Shown here piece after piece: positions 6,949-9,646 of a DNA stretch of 9,646 bases. The DNA is from CAJXJP01 sp034111025 (GTDB taxonomy: Bacteria > Patescibacteriota > Gracilibacteria > BD1-5 > UBA6164): NCBI GenBank assembly GCA_034111025.1, contig JAWUYB010000032.1, forward strand, positions 1 to 9,646, given 5' to 3'. Made by a program: the position numbers and the translations under genes. The notes under the pieces were generated by a model, which was not told where the DNA came from, made no database searches, and saw only the letters and a list, made by a program, of their open reading frames with translations. Position 1 is the first letter of the stretch, and every line of letters begins with the position of its first letter.

Positions 6949-7992
6949 ATGGAACTGCTAACACAAATAAATATATTCTTTTACTTGAGCTTATTTGCTT
7001 TTGGAACACTATTCTGAAGTTTTTCATCAGTGATTATCTACCGTTTAAAATCTGGTGAAAAAGGGATAATGACTGGGAGAAGTCATTGTGGGAGTTGTAA
7101 TAAGACTCTTAAAGCTCTTGATTTAATTCCTGTATTTTCATGGTTAATTAATAAAGGTAAATGTGCTTACTGTAAAATGAAAATCAGTTCAGTATACCCT
7201 TTCTTGGAATTATCAGCTGGAACACTATTTGCTCTGATTTGATATTTCCTGATAGATTTTTCTCTTATATTAACATGAGATACATTAGAAATAACTAAAT
7301 TAATATTTTGGTGTTTTATAGCAATATTGTCTATTATTTATATATTTTATGATATTTTATTCTTAGAAATACATGAATGAATAATGGCTACTGGAGTCTG
7401 AATTACTCTTGCTGCTTTGGTTGCACAAACACTGATTCAAGATTTTACTATTATTCCTCACTTAACTCTATCTGCTCAAATATACAGTAATGAAATACTC
7501 TATTGATCTATAGGTTTAACATTCTGAATCATTGCGTTATTATATGTAATCATGTTGAAATGATTTGATGAAATAATAGATCTCTCAATATTAGTACTCG
7601 TAATTATTTGATTTGCAGTATTTAAAATATTTCTTTGAGTGGATGTCACTCAAATTGTTATATTAAATGGTTTAATTTGAGCCTTAGCTATATTTGTATT
7701 CTTCTTTTTACAAATATTTATATCAAAATGAGCTTGGCTTTGAGGTTGAGATCTTAGAATTGCAATAATGATTTGACTAGGGCTCGGTTCAGTTTTAACA
7801 TTTCCTGGTATGATGATGACATATATGATTGGTTCTATTCTCTCTCTCTCTTACTTGTGATATGAAAAATTACATCATAAAAATAAAGGTCTTGATACAC
7901 AAATCCCTTTTGGTCCATTTCTAGCATTATGATTCTTTGCTACAATATTTTTTCAAGAAAATTTCTTAAAGTTAATGGAAATATATTTTTAA
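6949..7992 (+). CDS. Type IV prepilin peptidase (A24 family), 347 aa
   Basis: This integral membrane aspartic peptidase would cleave the leader of type IV pilin-like proteins and usually methylates the new N-terminus. The start (MELLTQINIFFYLSLF) begins the first membrane helix. GSFSSVIIYRL (23-33) matches the family GSF.NV..YR. Two CxxC pairs, Cys47/Cys50 and Cys72/Cys75, form the zinc-like motif around DLIPVFSWL, followed by ISSVYPFLEL. Asp135 in FYDILFLEIHE is the likely first catalytic Asp, and Asp268 in GGGDLRIA is the second. Two features are odd. The usual IPD after the first Asp reads IHE. The Asp-Asp distance is about 133 residues, against roughly 60-65 in PilD, so one or two extra membrane helices seem inserted (residues about 180-250). 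Many Gly codons are UGA, two of three in GGGD. No pilin gene is visible here. Confidence 0.88.
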
Positions 7993-7999
7993 GAGAAGT

Positions 8000-8029
8000 A
8001 AAGAGCAATTTGTTTACAAAACTCTCTTT
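8000..8029 (+). terminator. Weak hairpin after prepilin peptidase gene
   Basis: AAAGAG (8000-8005) pairs with CTCTTT (8024-8029), with an inner TTTGT/ACAAA stem, and a T-run continues to 8031. The internal loop makes it a poor terminator; the call is tentative. Confidence 0.3.
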
Positions 8030-8074
8030 TTCCTATAAACTAATATGTAAGTATTAAAAATTAAAATAAAACAT

Positions 8075-8614
8075 ATGGAAAATAAAAAGACCATTGAAGC
8101 AATACGTGATTTTATAATGACAGCTGAAAAATCAATTAAAAATGCAAATAAATTATTAAAGACTGTATTAGAAGAAGAAGGAGTAACTCTTAGTTCTTCT
8201 GTTACATTAGATGCTTCAGATATGAATAGTTACATGTCAGAAGATGCTAAAATAGTAGAATGAGTATTTACTGGAGATGAAATGTTAGGAAGTGATAGGA
8301 ATAATTATCCTGTGCCTGCAAACTATGCATCTAAATCAAAATTAGTTCAAGGAGATAAACTGAAACTAACTATCGCAGCAAATGGTAAAATGATGTATAA
8401 ACAAATTGCACCTATTGAAAGAGAAACAAAAGCAGGGTTACTGATTAAAGAAAAAGAAAAATTTCAAGTTATTACAGATGGTCAAACCTATGACCTATTA
8501 ACTGCTGCTGTTACTCACTTCAAAGCAGAAGTTTGAGATAATATATCAGTAATAATTCCAGCATGAAAAGCAGCAACCTTTGCTGCAATAGATATGGTAT
8601 TACCTTCAAAATAA
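8075..8614 (+). CDS. Protein of unknown function, soluble, 179 aa
   Basis: There is no signal peptide or membrane segment. Residues 1-36 are Lys/Glu-rich and probably helical (a coiled coil or dimerising helix); residues 37-62 are a Ser/Asp-rich linker. From residue 63 a compact beta-rich domain begins: GDEMLGSDRNNYPVPANYAS, KLVQGDKLKLTI, MMYKQIAPIERE, TDGQTYDLLTAAVTHFK, GDNISVIIPAGK. From memory, the pattern YPVPxNYASKSKLVxGDxLKL recurs in uncharacterised proteins annotated in CPR genomes; I cannot check this here. The repeated GD-x-hydrophobic turns suggest a small barrel, possibly nucleic-acid binding, but no function is assigned. Gly63, Gly154 and Gly164 are UGA, so a standard-code reading would split it into pieces. 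TATAAA at 8034-8039 is a possible -10 box. The gene has its own terminator. Confidence 0.85.
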
Positions 8615-8649
8615 AAATAAAACTCTTAAGAAATTAAGGGTTTTATTTT
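8614..8649 (+). terminator. Intrinsic terminator with GAAA loop
   Basis: A 16-bp stem, AAAATAAAACTCTTAA (8614-8629) pairing with TTAAGGGTTTTATTTT (8634-8649), contains one G-U wobble and closes on a GAAA tetraloop. It starts at the last base of the preceding stop codon. Confidence 0.85.
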
Positions 8650-8756
8650 AAAAAATATTTATAAAATAAGTAAATAGTAAAAAGTTTTCAATTAATCTAT
8701 TAATTATATAATTAGCTTAGCAAATATGCTATTTTTTATTTTCTATCCTTATACAT
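8650..8756 (+). promoter_or_regulatory. Upstream region of the phosphate permease gene with probable -10 box
   Basis: TATAAT at 8707-8712 within TTATATAATTA repeats the context seen ahead of the regulator and aclB. TTTTCA at 8685-8690 is a weak -35 with a 16-nt spacer. Transcription would begin near 8719, about 38 nt before the ATG. No Pho-box-like direct repeat is obvious and no small gene is supported. Confidence 0.35.
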
Positions 8757-9646
8757 ATGGGTTTATTAGGAGTTGTATTGTATTTTTTCTCGGTAATGGC
8801 CGCTGTCTTTTTTGGACTCACAACGGATTTATCAGTAACAAATACAATTTTTTTATTGTCTGCAGTTGGTCTAGGAACTTATATGGCAATCAACATTTGA
8901 GCAAATGATGTTGCTAATAGTGTTTGACCTGCAGTATGATCTGGTGCATTAAAATTAAAATGGGCAATTATTATTGCTGCACTATGAAATGTCTTATGAG
9001 CATTAATTGCTGGTGGAGATGTTGTAAAAACAGTAAAAAAAGGGATTATAGATATATCTAATTTCACTGATCCCGCTGCTTTTATCTTTGTAATGCTTTC
9101 TGCATTATTAGCAGCAGCTGTTTGGTTAAATGTAGCAACGTATTTAAGAGCTCCAGTATCTACGACTCATTCAATTGTATGAGGTGTTATGTGAGGTTGA
9201 ATTGCTGCAATGGGTTTTGGTATTGTGTCATGGCCTACAATGTGAAAAATAGCAATGAGTTGGGTAGTTTCACCATTAATAGGTTGAATTGTAGCCGCAC
9301 TTTTCTTATATAGTATCAAGGCTCTAGTAATTCATAGAACAGATAAAGTAAAATATGCTAAAAAATTAGTTCCTGTATATGTTGCCATAATGGCTTGGGC
9401 ATTTACTACTTACTTAATAGTAAAAGGTTTAAAACATCTTATTAAAATGTCATTTGCAGATGCTTCAATGTATTGAATACTTGTAGCTATTATAGTTTTC
9501 TTCTCAGTTTCAGTATATCTATCTAAATATGCTAAAAAAATTGAAAATAATAGAAAATCAATTGCAAAATTATTTACTATTCCTCTTATTTTTGCAGTAG
9601 CATTATTAACATTTGCTCATGGAGCTAATGATGTAGCAAATGCTAT
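8757..9646 (+). CDS. PiT-family inorganic phosphate permease, N-terminal 296 aa (3' end outside window)
   Basis: This is an integral membrane symporter for inorganic phosphate, probably metal-phosphate, driven by H+ or Na+. Both halves of the PiT duplication are visible: GANDVAN at 48-54, followed by SVGPAVGSGAL, and a second GANDVAN at 289-295 in LTFAHGANDVANA. RAPVSTTHSIVGGVMGGG (131-148) is the other hallmark. About seven hydrophobic segments are seen; residues 190-204 and 257-272 are charged cytoplasmic-type loops. The ATG at 8757 gives a short N-terminus that leads straight into the first helix; an ATG at 8726 is out of frame. Signature glycines such as Gly48, Gly57, Gly61 and Gly142 are encoded by TGA. 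The open frame runs off the window edge, so completeness is unknown. No PhoU-like DUF47 partner is visible upstream. Confidence 0.93.

Noticed and set aside
8282..8536. A separate gene starting at ATG 8282 downstream of a short gene at 8075-8263
   Set aside because: The apparent break is a TGA at 8261-8263, read as Gly63; the frame is continuous from 8075 to 8614, so this is one gene and not two.
8726..8908. A plus-strand open frame starting at an ATG before the phosphate permease gene
   Set aside because: It is out of frame with the PiT signature and ends within the permease; the frame from 8757 carries all family motifs.

Overview
The window is AT-rich bacterial DNA in which UGA is read as glycine (translation table 25). 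In-frame TGA codons fall on glycines that are invariant in well-known families: the Gly-rich loop and the Arg-Arg-Gly-Gly motif of ATP-citrate lyase, the GANDVAN...GPAVGSG signature of PiT phosphate permeases, and the GGGD motif of prepilin peptidase. TGG still serves for Trp, so this is not the Mycoplasma code. Code 25 is known from Gracilibacteria (BD1-5) and Absconditabacteria (SR1) in the Candidate Phyla Radiation; the sequence alone does not decide between them. Standard-code gene callers would break nearly every gene here. No start codon has a convincing Shine-Dalgarno sequence.

Layout. (1) 1-132: 3' end of an IS30-family-like transposase. (2) 253-1065 (+): secreted protein of unknown function, convergent with (3) a minus-strand two-gene operon (2894-1887, then 1882-1103) encoding two exported papain-fold C39-like peptidases 4 bp apart. 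A perfect 14-bp hairpin whose loop is the TAA stop of the plus-strand gene lies between the convergent genes and looks like a shared bidirectional terminator. (4) A 188-bp divergent region with a 26-bp perfect inverted repeat. (5) 3083-3490 (+): a small DtxR/MntR-like regulator, the only complete gene without any UGA codon, followed by a strong terminator. (6) 3612-4823 and 4950-6722 (+): the two subunits of ATP-citrate lyase, aclB-type then aclA-type, with phospho-His and citrate-synthase catalytic residues intact. (7) 6949-7992 (+): a long type IV prepilin peptidase. (8) 8075-8614 (+): a conserved-looking 179-aa protein of unknown function, followed by a terminator. (9) 8757 to the window end (+): a PiT-family phosphate permease, truncated by the window.

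How they may work together. The most striking content is the apparently intact two-subunit ATP-citrate lyase (citrate + ATP + CoA to acetyl-CoA + oxaloacetate) in a code-25 lineage, whose members are generally described as having very reduced central metabolism. The regulator gene sits directly upstream, and a 20-nt identical element containing a short dyad occurs at a similar distance in front of the likely -10 boxes of both the regulator and the lyase genes. This raises the possibility that the regulator or a shared factor controls both. The secreted peptidases and the prepilin peptidase fit an organism that works on or attaches to other cells, but that is inference from lifestyle reports for this group.
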